The notes beneath the pieces were generated by a model, which saw nothing but the letters and a program-made list of their open reading frames with translations, had not been told where the DNA came from and searched no databases. The position numbers were made by a program, and so were the translations under genes. Below, piece by piece: positions 1 through 10,181 of a stretch of 32,500 bases of DNA (positions within the stretch are counted from its first letter, which is position 1; each line of letters begins with the position of its first letter). The DNA is taken from NCBI RefSeq assembly GCF_000315625.1, contig NW_005434633.1, positions 155,867-188,366 of the forward strand. The letters are read 5' to 3'. This DNA is from Guillardia theta CCMP2712 (lineage: Eukaryota > Cryptophyceae > Pyrenomonadales > Geminigeraceae).

Positions 1-164
1 GTAGGTGGTGGTGGTGGTGGTGGTGGTACGTGTCTTTTGTTGTTGTTGTTGTTGGTGTGGTGGTGGTGCTGCTGCTAGTGGTGGTGGTGGTGGTGGTGGT
101 GGTGCTGCTGCTGCTGCTGCTGCTGCTGATGGTATTCTTCTTCTGGTGATATCTTGTCCTGCAG
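1..164 (+). repeat. (GGT)n/(GCT)n microsatellite in a probable intron end
   Basis: Positions 1-127 are trinucleotide repeats, GGT-type then GCT-type. They are followed by a pyrimidine-containing stretch and an AG at 163-164. The tract is open in the frame of the downstream gene, but the protein family starts its conserved core right after the AG, so I read 1-164 as the 3' part of an intron. A coding low-complexity N-terminus cannot be excluded. Confidence 0.6.
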
Positions 165-724
165 TGCAACTTGCTACAGTCAGCAAAGAAGGGCATGCCA
201 AAGTTCGCACTGTCGTTTTCCGAGGATGGAGCGATCTGGACCTTTCGAGTTCTGAGGCGTCGGAGCAGAACGCCAGCGAGACTGCCTTGTATCAACCAAC
301 CAGCTTCAAGTTCATCACCGATTTGCGCTCTGAGAAGATGTCACACGGCAATATCGTCGAGGTCTGCTGGTACTTGACAGAGACTCGAGAGCAGTTCAGG
401 ATAGCAGGTAACCTTATGTACATCACCAAGGACGCCAAGGAGGAGAAGTTTGTGAATGAGAGGATTTCAACGTGGAAGACTGTCTCCGAAGCATCTCAAC
501 GGTCCTACTTCTCGCCTGCCCCTGGACAAATCGTCGATCAGACACCTCTGGTGGAGCCGGCTGCTGGGGCCCTGGGTAACCAATCTTTTCCTCCAGATTC
601 TTTCGTGGTCGGGCTAGTCGATCCTTTCAAGATAGACTACTTGCACCTCCGCAGCCCCCAGGTGAGAAAGATTTGGACGAAGAAAGAGCAAGGAGAGTGG
701 GAGGGGCAAAATGTCAACCCTTAG
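165..724 (+). CDS. Alr4036-type pyridoxamine-5'-phosphate-oxidase-like FMN protein, 3' exon
   Basis: This is the last exon of a gene that begins outside the window. Reading in the frame whose codons start at 167, it gives a PPOX-fold protein resembling the Pyridox_oxase_2 (Alr4036) family. The family signatures appear in order: LATVSKEGHAKVRTVVFRGW near the start, FITDLRSEK, VEVCWYLTETREQFRIAG, then a C-terminal half with YLHLRSPQ and a tail ending in VNP. Proteins of this fold bind FMN; the substrate of this eukaryotic branch is not established, so calling it the B6 salvage oxidase would go beyond the evidence. The stop is TAG at 722-724. The gene converges on the centrin gene with 168 bp between the stop codons. 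Confidence 0.88.
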
Positions 725-892
725 ATGTTGATACTTGATTGGTATCAATGAAGTTTGATTCCTCCCCGCCTTTCTTCTTCATTCAGACATGTATGGGAGC
801 TAATCTCTGTCTTTCACATGACCGTGACACGCTATCACAAGACATGTCAAGGTAGTCAATGGAATCGAATAGTTTACAAACCCACAACTCAT
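725..892. other. Short convergent intergenic region
   Basis: These 168 bp lie between two facing stop codons. I see no gene and no AATAAA hexamer. Confidence 0.6.
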
Positions 893-1757
893 CTACAACG
901 AAACTTTCTCGGTCTGCTTGATAAGGATCTTCATGAACTGCTCCTCGTTGATCTCAAACGCGTCCTCCCCTCCCGGCTTCACCCCAGCCGCCTCGTTCAT
1001 CATCTCCTGCAACGCCTCCTCCGACGCATTTTCTCCGATGAGCTCGGTAATCTCAGCAAGATTCTCCAGGGTTATGCTCCCTGCCCCCTCCATGTCGTAC
1101 AGCTTGAAGGCGGTGCTCAAGAGCTCTGGAGGATCCGTCTCACCCTGCAGCCTTGCAGTCAACCCTCTGCTCCAGCGACAACAAGCGCAGCACTCACCCA
1201 TTTCGCTCTGAATATCTCGACGAACTGCTGTTTCGATATCGAGCCCGTGTTCTCCTTATCGTAGTCCGACATCAGCTTCTTGACCTCGTCCTTTCTTGGT
1301 TCGAATCCCAGGGCTCGGAGTGCAACCAGCAGGTCACCAGCATCAATAGATCCTGTCAAACACCCAGAATTACTACAAATAGGAAGAGTAGAAATGTGAC
1401 ATATTCAACTTGCCAGGCATCTAAGAAGTTTCTCTCCTGTCCTGTCCTGCACCTCATCCCTACTCCCTTTCATCTTTTCGCTTCATCGTCTCCATCACAG
1501 TTCTGCTTCCTCGTCTATTCCCCATCTTCCCCATTCCCATCTCGTCCCGTCACACACATCTTCATTCTCCTCCACCTTCACTCATAGCATCCATCCTCCT
1601 CTCAACGAGACAGCGCATGAGCTTGCAGACCTGTTCCTTCAGTATCGAGGATGTCGAATGCTTCTTCAATCTCCTTCCTCTGCTGATCTGTCAGCGTGTC
1701 CCTCGGCGGCACCTTCGCTCGTCTCCCTTCCTCTTTTTTCGCTGCCACGGCTGCCAT
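893..1757 (-). CDS. CETN: Centrin-like EF-hand protein
   Basis: The model is complement(893..1144, 1198..1352, 1631..1757), which gives 177 residues. The intron phases match (1, then 0), with introns of 278 and 53 nt. Centrins are basal-body and centrosome EF-hand proteins that also serve in nuclear export and DNA repair. The identity rests on the order of conserved segments: a basic N-terminus, EIEEAFDILDTEGTGSI (EF1), ALRALGFEPRKDEVKKLMSD (EF2 approach), AFKLYD (EF3), IGENASEEALQEMMNEA and a C-terminal EEQFMKIL. Loop positions are EF1 38-49, EF2 74-85, EF3 111-122 and a remodelled EF4 around 147-163. None of the four loops has Glu at position 12 (Asp, Gln, Asn and Gln instead), so calcium binding is probably weak or lost. 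The donor of the first intron starts GTCTGC, which is weak. The start ATG at 1757-1755 is the first in frame. Confidence 0.92.
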
Positions 1758-2555
1758 TTTCCCCTTCAGTTAGGACCACCCCTCGGACCCTACCCCTCCT
1801 TTTACCAATAATTACCCCATGAATATGGACCCCAAGCAATACACCCTACCCCTTCTTTCCAACTACCTACCCCACTATTTCCATGAATTCCACTATGTTT
1901 CACCCCCATATGTCATGACCCCACCCACAAATATTTGTACCCTCCCGCTCCATCACCGCGAATCCCTTCATCAGCCCATGGCATGCGCGCTGCGGCGAAC
2001 GGGAACGAGGGGGAATGGCGGGGGAGGATGGAGGAGGGACGAAGAAGGAGGGCAGAAATGTACTTCTTCCTTATCCTCTCCTCCCCTTCTTTCTCCTTAT
2101 CCTCTCCTCGCTTCTCGCTTCGCCTCTCCTTTCCTCTCCTCCCACCTCACCTCGCCTCTCCTTTCCTCATCTTCGTTCCTCATTATTCCCTTCCTCCTCC
2201 GCTCCTCCGCTCGCATGTTCATGTACTCCTCTTCTTCTTTAGTTGCAACGTATCCCTCGTTTCCTTCTTTTGCTTGTTTTCATCTCTGTCCATTTCAAGT
2301 CATTTATCCCCCCCACCCTCCCCTCCCCCTTCCTCATGAGTGTGTTTGTACTGGCTGTTGTACTGTAGGCTACTCAAGGGAGGGGGAGAGGCGGGATGTG
2401 AGAAAACGAATGAGAAAATTATCGATTCCAACTTGTCATTCACTCTTCATAAGAGCAGGTTGGTTGAATTCAGGAGCAGAAGGATTCAAGAATCTCAGAT
2501 CGCGGATCCAAACATGTTCCCTTGACATTGAAGCTCTGCCCTAGTTCTCTCAAGC
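1758..2555. promoter_or_regulatory. Divergent intergenic region, centrin / CPSF30
   Basis: The 798 bp separate two genes that start in opposite directions, so both promoters should lie here. From about 2060 to 2340 the plus strand is almost pure pyrimidine (TCCT/CTCC runs). Long open frames in this stretch are composition artefacts. I recognise no TATA box. Confidence 0.5.
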
Positions 2556-4685
2556 ATGCCGCCACCTCCCAACAACCAGATGCCTGGTATGCCGCCTATG
2601 CCGCCTATGCCGGGCATGCCTGGTATGCCAGGTATGCCGCCTATGCACGGCATGCCGCCTATGCCTGGAATGCCTCCCATGCCCAGTCCGGAAGTGATGC
2701 AGCAGTACCTGCAGCAGGCTGGAATGCCGCCGCCAGAAGTTTTCATGCAGGTGAGGAGCGCAGACAAGTTCTGTCTTGATGAGAGCTTGTGCCGAGTTGT
2801 AACTTGTGTGCGATGCGATCCCTTACCTTCTCCTTCAACAGATGATGCGATCGGGTCAAATGCCTTTCAACCCTGCTGCTCCTCCAGGCTCGCGACCACC
2901 CAACATGCCGCCCCAAGGGCCGCACGCTACTGACAGGGGCAGTGACCAGTCTCAAGATTATTCAGCAGGACAGAAACGACCTCTGTCAGACATTTCCAAT
3001 GAGCAACCTGTGCTGGTGCCGGGGACCTTGCTGGAGAACGAATCGTCCAAGATTGACATCAAGGAAGATGGGTTTTATGCTGGGCCGTACAAGCAGGAGA
3101 GAAACTTGATTTTCGACGTGGAGAAGTACATCGAGGAGAATGAGATGAAGGAGGAACTGACTGTCGGCGATCGTACTGGAAAGCCGCAGATCTGCCCGTG
3201 GTATAAGGCTCATTGCTTGTCGGTGGGGGTTAGCTGACTCCTAACTCCTCCAGGCATGCGAGGGGCGCTTGCAAGACAGGATTCAAGTGCCCGATGAGAC
3301 ATCAGCGAGTGAAGAGAACGGACGTGTGCAAACATTGGTTGCGAAGTCAGTGCAAGAAAGGCGATCAGTGTGAATACCTTCATCAATACGACATGACCCG
3401 CATGCCCCTCTGCCATTTCTTCGCTGACGGGCAGTGTACCAAGGACGACTGTCAGTTCTTGCACATCCGCCCTGAGGACAAGGTGGTTGAATGTCCCTGG
3501 TACGCCCGTGGCTTCTGTAAGCATGGACCGAAATGTCGCAAGAAGCACGCAAGAAAGGAGCTCTGCGGGAGCTACATGGCAGGTTTCTGCCCCAAGGGAC
3601 CAGGTCTGTCGGTGCTGACTGTAAGTGAGGTGGAGACTCTGACTTGTTGCCTTCAGACTGTCCCCTGGGGCACCCCAAGTGGGACCTGCCGACGGAGCAG
3701 GTTCAGGATGGAGATAATCAGGATTCGAACGCCATCGTCACTTCGATCAGATGTCACAACTGCAACGAGATGGGTCACAAGGCTTCTCAGTGCCGATACC
3801 TCGGAAACAATGTGATGGGTCAAAGTCGTCCACCAGAGCAGGGAGAGCAGCAGCAGTTCGTTGGGAAGGTGACTGCGGTGAAGGAGGGTTTCTGCTTCAT
3901 GGAGTCGAAGCCCGGCGAGAGGTTGCTGATTGTTATGGAGGAGGAGAGGAGATCTTGGATCTGTTGGGTGATGTTTACGGAGATAACGATAATAATGATG
4001 ACGACGATATCGATAACGATGACGATGATGATGGTGGTGGTGGTGGTGGTGGTGGTGATGATGATGATGATGATGATGATTACGATGAAGATAATTGCGG
4101 TGACGGGGGTTGACACACTGCTAACGATCAATATGATGATTGTACTTTGATTGCCTTTGTGACTGTTGAGCAGCAACGTTTACATCCCGGCTCAAGTTGC
4201 TGATCCTCAATACATCCGCATGGGAGACATCCTCTGCGTGAAGGCTCACTGGAACCAGCGCAACAGCAACTGGCGTGCGTTCGGCGAGTGCACTAAGGAC
4301 GGGAACGTCGTGCCTGCAAGGGACGGAGGAGGAGGAGGGGGAGGAGGAGGAGGAGGCGGCGGCGGCGGAGGAGGAGGAGGTTTGCATAATCTTGCTCTTG
4401 CCTTGGATGCATACTGACGGTGCCGGAGCAGGAGGAATGATGGCTGCCAGCCCCATGCAGAACGCCGCGAACCCAGGTGGACAAGGTGGGCAGAACTCCG
4501 CAAACAAACCCGGCAGCTGGATGTCGAACTACAAGACTAAGATCTGCAAGAACTGGCAGCAAGGATCTTGCGCCTACGACGCCAAGTGTACCTTCGCTCA
4601 TGGCGAGGCGGAGTTGCTCCAGTACACGGGTGGAGGGCAAGCAGCCGGAGGGATGAACATGGCGAACGCGCAGAGGTTCTGGTAG
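2556..4685 (+). CDS. CPSF4: CPSF30/CPSF4-like polyadenylation factor with extra OB and CCCH domains
   Basis: The model joins 2556..2750, 2842..3200, 3254..3603, 3657..3921, 4174..4379 and 4432..4685, giving 542 residues with all phases consistent. CPSF30 is the RNA-binding zinc-finger subunit of the cleavage and polyadenylation factor and acts in the nucleus on the AAUAAA signal. The protein starts with a Met/Pro/Gly-rich repeat (residues 1-65). Five C-x7-C-x4/5-C-x3-H fingers then run from about residue 183 to 307, including CKHWLRSQCKKGDQCEYLH and CPWYARGFCKHGPKCRKKH. Finger 1 is only restored by splicing at the GTATAAG donor (3201). A CCHC knuckle, CHNCNEMGHKASQC, follows, as in animal CPSF4. 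Beyond the usual end comes an OB/cold-shock-like segment (about 370-435), a poly-glycine linker, and a sixth finger of TIS11 type, YKTKICKNWQQGSCAYDAKC. The third intron uses a weak GTCTGT donor. Confidence 0.92.
3922..4173 (+). repeat. (GAT)n/(GGT)n microsatellite inside a CPSF30 intron
   Basis: This 252-nt intron is much longer than its neighbours. Positions 3980-4090 are filled with GAT, GGT and ATG-type triplet repeats. The boundaries are GTTGCT and GAGCAG. Removing the segment joins two halves of the OB-like domain in frame (phase 2). Confidence 0.75.
4325..4379 (+). repeat. GGA/GGC repeat encoding a poly-glycine linker
   Basis: The exon before the last intron of the CPSF30 gene ends in about 18 consecutive glycine codons. 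The 52-nt intron begins directly at the end of the repeat (GT at 4380-4381). Confidence 0.75.
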
Positions 4686-5162
4686 GGGCGATGAGCGAGA
4701 GGAGGAGCAGAAGGGAGGAGGAGCAGCAGCAGCAGCAGAAGGGAGGAGGAGGAGGAGAAGAGCGGAAAGATGGGAGAGGGGACTGAGAGGCGAAAGGTTT
4801 CCTTCAGGGCATATCCTCCAATGAAGACCGCAAAAGTTGGGATAAGAAAAAAAATAGGAAGGCCCGGGCCGAGGGAAAGGACACACTGAAGTTTTAGCAG
4901 TTGTAATCACACTTTCTAATATCGGAACAAGGCTTCAGTGAAGACACCCTTAACGGTCCGTTTCCCTCTCTCCGCCCAGCTATGTACCAGCACATGGGTC
5001 CAGCGCTGCTGCAGCGATCTCCACCGCCCCCCCTCCTCCTTCCCTGCAGGCGATGAATGTCTGCGGATTAATTACCTGTTGAGGAGTGTAAGGGAGTTGC
5101 GCAATCATTGAAACTTGACTCACAAGTTTTCTTTCTTCCCTCTCCTACCCACTGCGATGGTT
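4686..5162. other. Convergent intergenic region
   Basis: The 477 bp lie between two stop codons. Positions 4690-4790 are purine-rich with AGC and GGA repeats; the rest is unremarkable. I see no gene and no AATAAA. Confidence 0.55.
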
Positions 5163-7253
5163 TTAGATGGAGACGGCCGCTCTCAAGACCTTGTGCCATG
5201 CGTCCATGTGGAAGGCCTGATAACAGATTTGAGATCAACGAGATATGACGAGAAAGTTGAGCAGCAGATTAGAGTTGATGCAAAGAGAGATGAAGAGAGG
5301 GAGAGGGAGAGGGAACAGAATAGGAGGGGAAATAGGGAGAGGGAGAGGAAGGAGAAGGCAGGGAGGGAGGGAGGGAGAAAATAATAGTGCTCGTGGCACT
5401 GGTGAAAAATGTTGATATGAGGACAGACATGGTAAAAGAGAAAAACGCGCAGGAGAGAAGATTGAGGATTTCCTCACCGTGAGCATGTTGTTTGCCACGT
5501 AAGTGATCATGCCGAAGTCATAGCGAACCGACCAAACCACGCAGTCCCCGAGGGAGTCGTAGTAGCATCGACCCCCAGGGGGGAGCGATGAGTACTTGCA
5601 GCCGTAGATGAGGCCATCCTGATGAGCGAGGTGAGAAGGAGAGCGGAGTACAAGGAGGGAAGAGATAGAAGGCGAGGGAGGGGGTAAACCGAGAGGGAAA
5701 GAGGAGACATCGGCTGGGAGGAAAGAGGGAGAGGATCAAAGAAGGGAGCAGGCAGTTGTGATGAATTGAGGTGATGACGATGCCAAGAAGAGAAGACGCG
5801 AAGGTTGGCAGGTCAAGAGGCGAGAGAGGAGCGAGAGAGGAAGCGCGGGAGTTGCAACACCTCTCCAAGTCGGCTGGGAAGAAATTCAAAGATAGTTCCC
5901 TTAGCATATCGCTCGTTCTGTCAAAATCCACGTCACCAACTGAAATGGGTTCAGTGCATGATCCTACCCGGTAGAAAGGCCCCTCCTGATAGACCTCGGC
6001 CTGCAATCGGAATCCAAAGATCTACACCGAATGTCTTATGAAGCGCAGGGGCAGCATGCAATAGAGGCAACACAGGACAGCGCAGGTCTTGGGAGTCTGG
6101 GAGAAAGGAGCGAGCAAGAGCGAAGGGTGAGGGGAAGGAGACAGGGAGTGGGAAGGGAGAAGGCGGATGATTGAGTGGTGAAGGAGGAGGAGAATCTCGA
6201 ATCAAAGTTCACACGGAGACATCACGAGTGGAACCTCATTCATCAACCCAATGCTGGCGAAGCCACCCAAGAACACGATGTTGTTACCCGTGGACACGTA
6301 GCTGAGGCAAGGACGTTAGATGACAGCAAGACCGTGAGCACACAAGTGACAACATCAGCAAAGGCACAACTTTCAAGCTCTCCTCAGAGAGACGGAGCGT
6401 AACAGACATGTTCGAAACTCACGATCTCAAATCAGTCTTGGCGATCTCGTGGACGTCGGGGTATTCCGTGAAGGGAGGGAATATGATGACGTGGGTACTC
6501 TTGTCCCAGCACACCGCACGGACCTGCACCATGGACCCCATCAGCTGTTCTCATCCCCCGCTGCTTCAAACTCACAGGAGCTGGGCGGATCGATTCGAAG
6601 GTCATGACCTCAGTCTGCGGTACAGCAACGTGAGACAGGCTCGCGGCTGGTCAGGAGACGGAAACCTCGTAATGTCCCTTCCTTAAGACGGACTTCAGGT
6701 CCCCGATCTCTTTCCCCCTCCCGTACAGGTACGTTTCTCTTCCAGCATACAACCAGACCCTGCCGATCGTCACCGACAGTCGCACCAACAACTGTCTGGT
6801 ATGCACACCTGTCTGGGTAGAAACCGAAGTCTTCACTCCTCAACTTCTTCCACACAGCCTTGAGCTCTGTTGTCTTCTGTTGAGGTGTGTACGTTGCCTG
6901 AAGAGCATATGAGCTTGTGAACTTCGCAACCTCCGACCCTCACCACCATCGCGGTCTGCTGCTCCAGTTCATTGCTGCTCTTCTCCTTGGTAATGCTGAA
7001 TACGGCCAACGCGAAGGCGCACAAGCCAACCAGAAGCAACGCTAAGCTCCTTCCGCTCTGATTGCACGCACCATGTCAGTCCAATAGCAAGCACACTAGA
7101 CGTAGCAGCCTCTCTCTAATCAACGCATACACTATCCTCTCCTGAACATCACTCTTGTCACAACCACACGCCCTCAACTTCTTTGCTCGTGCTTCTGCTT
7201 ACACATTGCTTGCTGTGTTCAAGAACTAAGTCATGCTTCCTTGTCTCGGACAT
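5163..7253 (-). CDS. Type II single-pass membrane protein of an unnamed family
   Basis: The model is complement(5163..5216, 5478..5618, 5861..5917, 5968..6021, 6235..6301, 6423..6523, 6576..6614, 6666..6759, 6809..6897, 6944..7057, 7203..7253): 11 exons, 286 residues. Every junction has GT-AG ends and a matching phase, which is strong internal support. The short first exon (17 residues) ends at a good GTAAGC donor. A hydrophobic segment at about 22-38 (SLALLLVGLCAFALAVF) follows the N-terminus and suggests a signal anchor with the rest in the lumen or outside. Conserved-looking blocks are VWLYAGRETYLYGRG, NNIVFLGGFASIGLMNEIFG, GTIFEFLPSRLGE and SLPPGGRCYYDSLGDCVVW. They read like a folded domain rich in aromatic and glycine residues. 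I recall similar block patterns in proteins of other protists but cannot name a family or function. The 28-nt alternative at 5967 was rejected because it leads to a stop. Confidence 0.75.
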
Positions 7254-7624
7254 GTCATCCTTGGTTTCCGGTCTCTAACTCTCCAAGCTCCACCCCAGTT
7301 CTATGCTCCCCTTGTTCGGCTTGTCTGGCTTGCAACAGGTCGAATGATTGAAGTTGCCTCAGGCATGGCATCGCATCCTCATGAAACATACATCTACTTC
7401 TATCTATCTTCATCTCCTCTTCCTCCCTCCTCTCCCTCCCCATCCCGCCCCCCTCCTCCTTGCCATCCATGTGCTCACCATGCTGCCGTCGGCGAAGGGT
7501 CGTCTATCCCACCGTTACGATCGTTACATTTCCTCCAGAATCGAGACCTGACCGTTACAGAAGTGGAGTTCTACCGTTACAATTACCGTTCTATACCGTT
7601 ATTTGTGAAGGGCCACACGCCATC
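7254..7624. promoter_or_regulatory. Divergent intergenic region with a Myb-type site cluster
   Basis: These 371 bp separate divergent starts. The plus strand at 7378-7462 is a pyrimidine tract. Close to the downstream ATG the hexamer ACCGTT (AACGGT on the other strand) occurs at 7511, 7551, 7573, 7585 and 7595. Confidence 0.55.
7511..7601. promoter_or_regulatory. Five ACCGTT/AACGGT elements
   Basis: Five identical hexamers lie within 91 bp, 24-114 bp upstream of the ATG at 7625. A related GTTAC occurs at 7523. AACGG is the core of Myb-type and M-phase-specific activator elements in plants. That trans-factor is known from plants; its action here is an inference. Confidence 0.5.
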
Positions 7625-9850
7625 ATGGCGTCTTGGGGGGGGAAGACGGCGGTGGCGGCGAAAGTGAAGAAGATGGCAGAGGAGGTGACAAGGGACAGGA
7701 GAGCGATCGCGATCATGACGATGACAGCGATGATGCTTGTTCTCTCGACTTTGATATTCTTTGCTGGGTTTGACACGCTGCACTCTGTGGTGGAAGTACA
7801 GCAAGGGGGTAGGGGGAGCGGAGGAGGGTTCAACTGGCGGGCATGGAGAGCTCAGCAGCGGAGGCTGATGAGGCGTTTGGATGAAGTTGAGAAGGGGGTG
7901 GATGCGAACAGCGAGGATGATTCGAAGTCAAGAGACATAAAGTCCGTCCTCTCCAGTCTCAAGGACACACTAAGGCCACATCCTATGCCCCACTTGAACA
8001 CAGTCCCCATGGATCAGGAACTTGCTATCCTCAAGGTCCACAAGCAGATGAGGACAGAGAAGAAGTTTCCCAAGGACAGAATAGAAGGAGCAGGCGACGT
8101 GACGGGCATCGTTGCTGAGCAGGACCGGGCGGACGAAAGGAATGCGCTCATGGAAGGGGATGACGCGGGTCCAGACACCAAGACCAAGCATCTCTTCGAG
8201 AACTGCGAGGATGGTAGCTTGACAGTGGAGGATGCAGAGCTTTGCTCGAGGAAGGCGCTTGCGATCAAGATGCTCACGCATGCCGCCGTCCAGTCGCAGC
8301 TGTCGAACACTGGAATGTCGCCGATGGGCTCCAAGTCGGAGCCATCACTGCAGACGATGGATCTGATGAACGATGCCACCAGTGAGCTCATCAAGGACGC
8401 GATCGTCGGGAAGGAATACCTTGACTTCTTGCATGGAGCGCCGGCAAGAGCTAAAGGCGGAGCAAGGAAGCATCTCAAGAAAGCTTCTCACTCTGCCCAG
8501 AGCCCATCGGAGGAGAAGGACGAGGCTTCAAGCAAGACGTCTGTGCGTCGTCATGTGACCAAGAGCGATGCCTTGCCGAAAGCCGAGCCTGCGCATCCCT
8601 CTGCGCCTTCAGCTCACGATGCTTCGGGTAGAACTCAGTCAGCCCCTTCGTCGCCCTCAGTCGATGACTCGGAGAAGGGCGAAGCCAAGAAGACTGCAAG
8701 AGATTCTGCTGAGCATCACGACCTTAGCGCCAAGAAGATGTCCTTGCACGGTGATCTTCCTGTCTTGGCGAAGATTGCCGATGCTGCCAAGATGGCCTCG
8801 AAGCACTCAGATGCAAGCAAGACCTCAACGCCAACAGTGGACTCCAAGGTTCGCCTGGAGGACCTTGAGAGTCAGATCTCAAGTGAGGAAGACAAGCTTG
8901 CTAAGGAGAAGATGGAGTTCACCAAGGCGATGCTGAAGCGGCAGATCCAACTGCAGAAGGAATTCTCCAAGAGCATGAAACAGATCCATGAAGGTCTTGA
9001 CCTGGTGGACGACTTCGGGGGTGCCAAGTCTTCTGTTCTGATCCCGCCAGAGCCGACCTTGTATGGCAGCAACAGTCTCCAGGTAGGTGCAACGGCTAAG
9101 AACGCCGCGAACCCGTCGATAGCAGCGGTGATGAATGCAATCAAGCAATCTTCGCTCTTCTCAGTTCCAAAAGTCAAGGATAACCAAGGAAAAGGGCATC
9201 ACGTCTCCTTTGAGGATAAGGAGAAGCAGGTGTTGAAGGACGCCTTGGATCGGCAGTTCGATGAAGTCGCTTCTGACGGCTCGGCGAGTGACAAAGTGCG
9301 GGAGAACCACTGGCAGTCTCCGAGCTTCTCGGAGTTAGAGCCTAAGGAAGATATTCCATTCCATGCACACAAGTCCAAGAAAGCGAAGCTGAACCAGCAG
9401 AAGCTGCGGCTTCTCTCCAGCACGGTGGCCCCAGGTTCGTCACAGACACACGTGGGGCCGGCCACGTACCGAGATCTCTCGACCAAGGCCACGAAGTATC
9501 TCGACGAGGCGCTGAGCGATGGATCGCCGACTTTGAGTAAGGCTACGAAAGACGCCATGCTCGCAGACGAGAAGAGAGGGGGAGCGACGGTGAGTAGCGG
9601 CATGAGCCAGAGAGATGAGGACTGACGTGTTGTGCTGCAGGCCGAGCTGAACGATGCAGAGGAAGTCCTGTGCACGGTAGCGAGGCTGAAGAAGGGACTG
9701 TGCTCACATCGGGTGGGAGGCAGGAGAATGCAAGGAAGGGGGTTGAGGGAGAGGAATGTGGTCAGGGCGTCGCCGTCTGTCGCTACTCTGGCTGGGGACG
9801 TTGCGGGGAACATCGAGAAATTCTTTCACAAGAACGGAATGACAAACTAA
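7625..9850 (+). CDS. Large membrane-anchored disordered/coiled-coil protein, function unknown
   Basis: The model joins 7625..9589 and 9641..9850 (724 residues) with a 51-nt intron, GTGAGT to CTGCAG, in phase 0. Without splicing the frame would stop 36 nt past the donor, at 9625; splicing adds 69 residues that run to a TAA at 9850. A hydrophobic segment at about residues 29-49 (MTMTAMMLVLSTLIFFAGF) follows a basic N-terminus, so a type II orientation is likely. The remainder is hydrophilic, rich in Lys, Ser, Ala, Asp and Glu. It has a likely coiled coil at about 415-460 (EEDKLAKEKMEFTKAMLKRQ) and one motif with two cysteines (FENCEDGSLTVEDAELCSRK). I recognise no enzymatic domain. The start is the first in-frame ATG after the hexamer cluster. 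A polyadenylation hexamer lies 10 nt after the stop. Confidence 0.8.
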
Positions 9851-9860
9851 ACGTGTAGAA

Positions 9861-9866
9861 AATAAA
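9861..9866 (+). terminator. AATAAA polyadenylation hexamer
   Basis: An exact AATAAA starts 11 nt after the last base of the stop codon of the 7625-9850 gene. The very short distance means it probably sets the end of a short 3' UTR. Confidence 0.5.
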
Positions 9867-10181
9867 CGGAGAAACCAAACAGCAGGGGTGCTTTTAGGAT
9901 TGAGCAAGTGTTGTAGGCAGGGCAGATTGTCTTAAAGGAGGAGGATGCGGAGCGGGGATAGAGGCGGGTACATTGAAGAATATCACAAACATTGCAAGCT
10001 TGTCACACAGCAAGCTCTTGTCAAACAGCAAGTTTTTGTCAAAACAGAACAGATTTATGTAAAGAATACATGAGCGTAAGGGAACCGAGAGACTAACAAG
10101 CAGATCCTTTCTCACACCCCTCAAGGTCGGGTACGATGATCGCGCAGGGCGAGCGAAACATTTCAAGATTTGCCTTGTCAC
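9867..10181. other. Convergent intergenic region
   Basis: The only structure I see is a three-copy degenerate repeat at 9994-10046. An open frame on the minus strand runs through it but looks like untranslated sequence. Confidence 0.5.
9994..10046. repeat. Three-copy tandem repeat, 16-19 bp unit
   Basis: Copies at 9994-10009, 10010-10027 and 10028-10046 share GCAAG(C/T)T...TTGTCA. They lie in the convergent region, probably in a 3' UTR. Confidence 0.6.

Noticed and set aside
1819-2544. 241-codon open frame on the plus strand
   Set aside because: It follows a pyrimidine-rich promoter region, has only biased composition, and overlaps no conserved pattern.
5115-5384. 89-codon open frame, Arg/Glu rich
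   Set aside because: It lies antisense to the last exon and last intron of the 5163-7253 gene and comes from GAGAGG repeats.
5940-5967. A 28-nt intron in the 5163-7253 gene
   Set aside because: It is far below the usual size and leads to a stop; the 50-nt intron 5918-5967 restores the frame and the conserved block.
7460-7624. Upstream extension of the 7625 gene in the same frame
   Set aside because: The extension is the Myb-site region; the ATG at 7625 has the basic N-terminus followed by a membrane anchor that a start should give.
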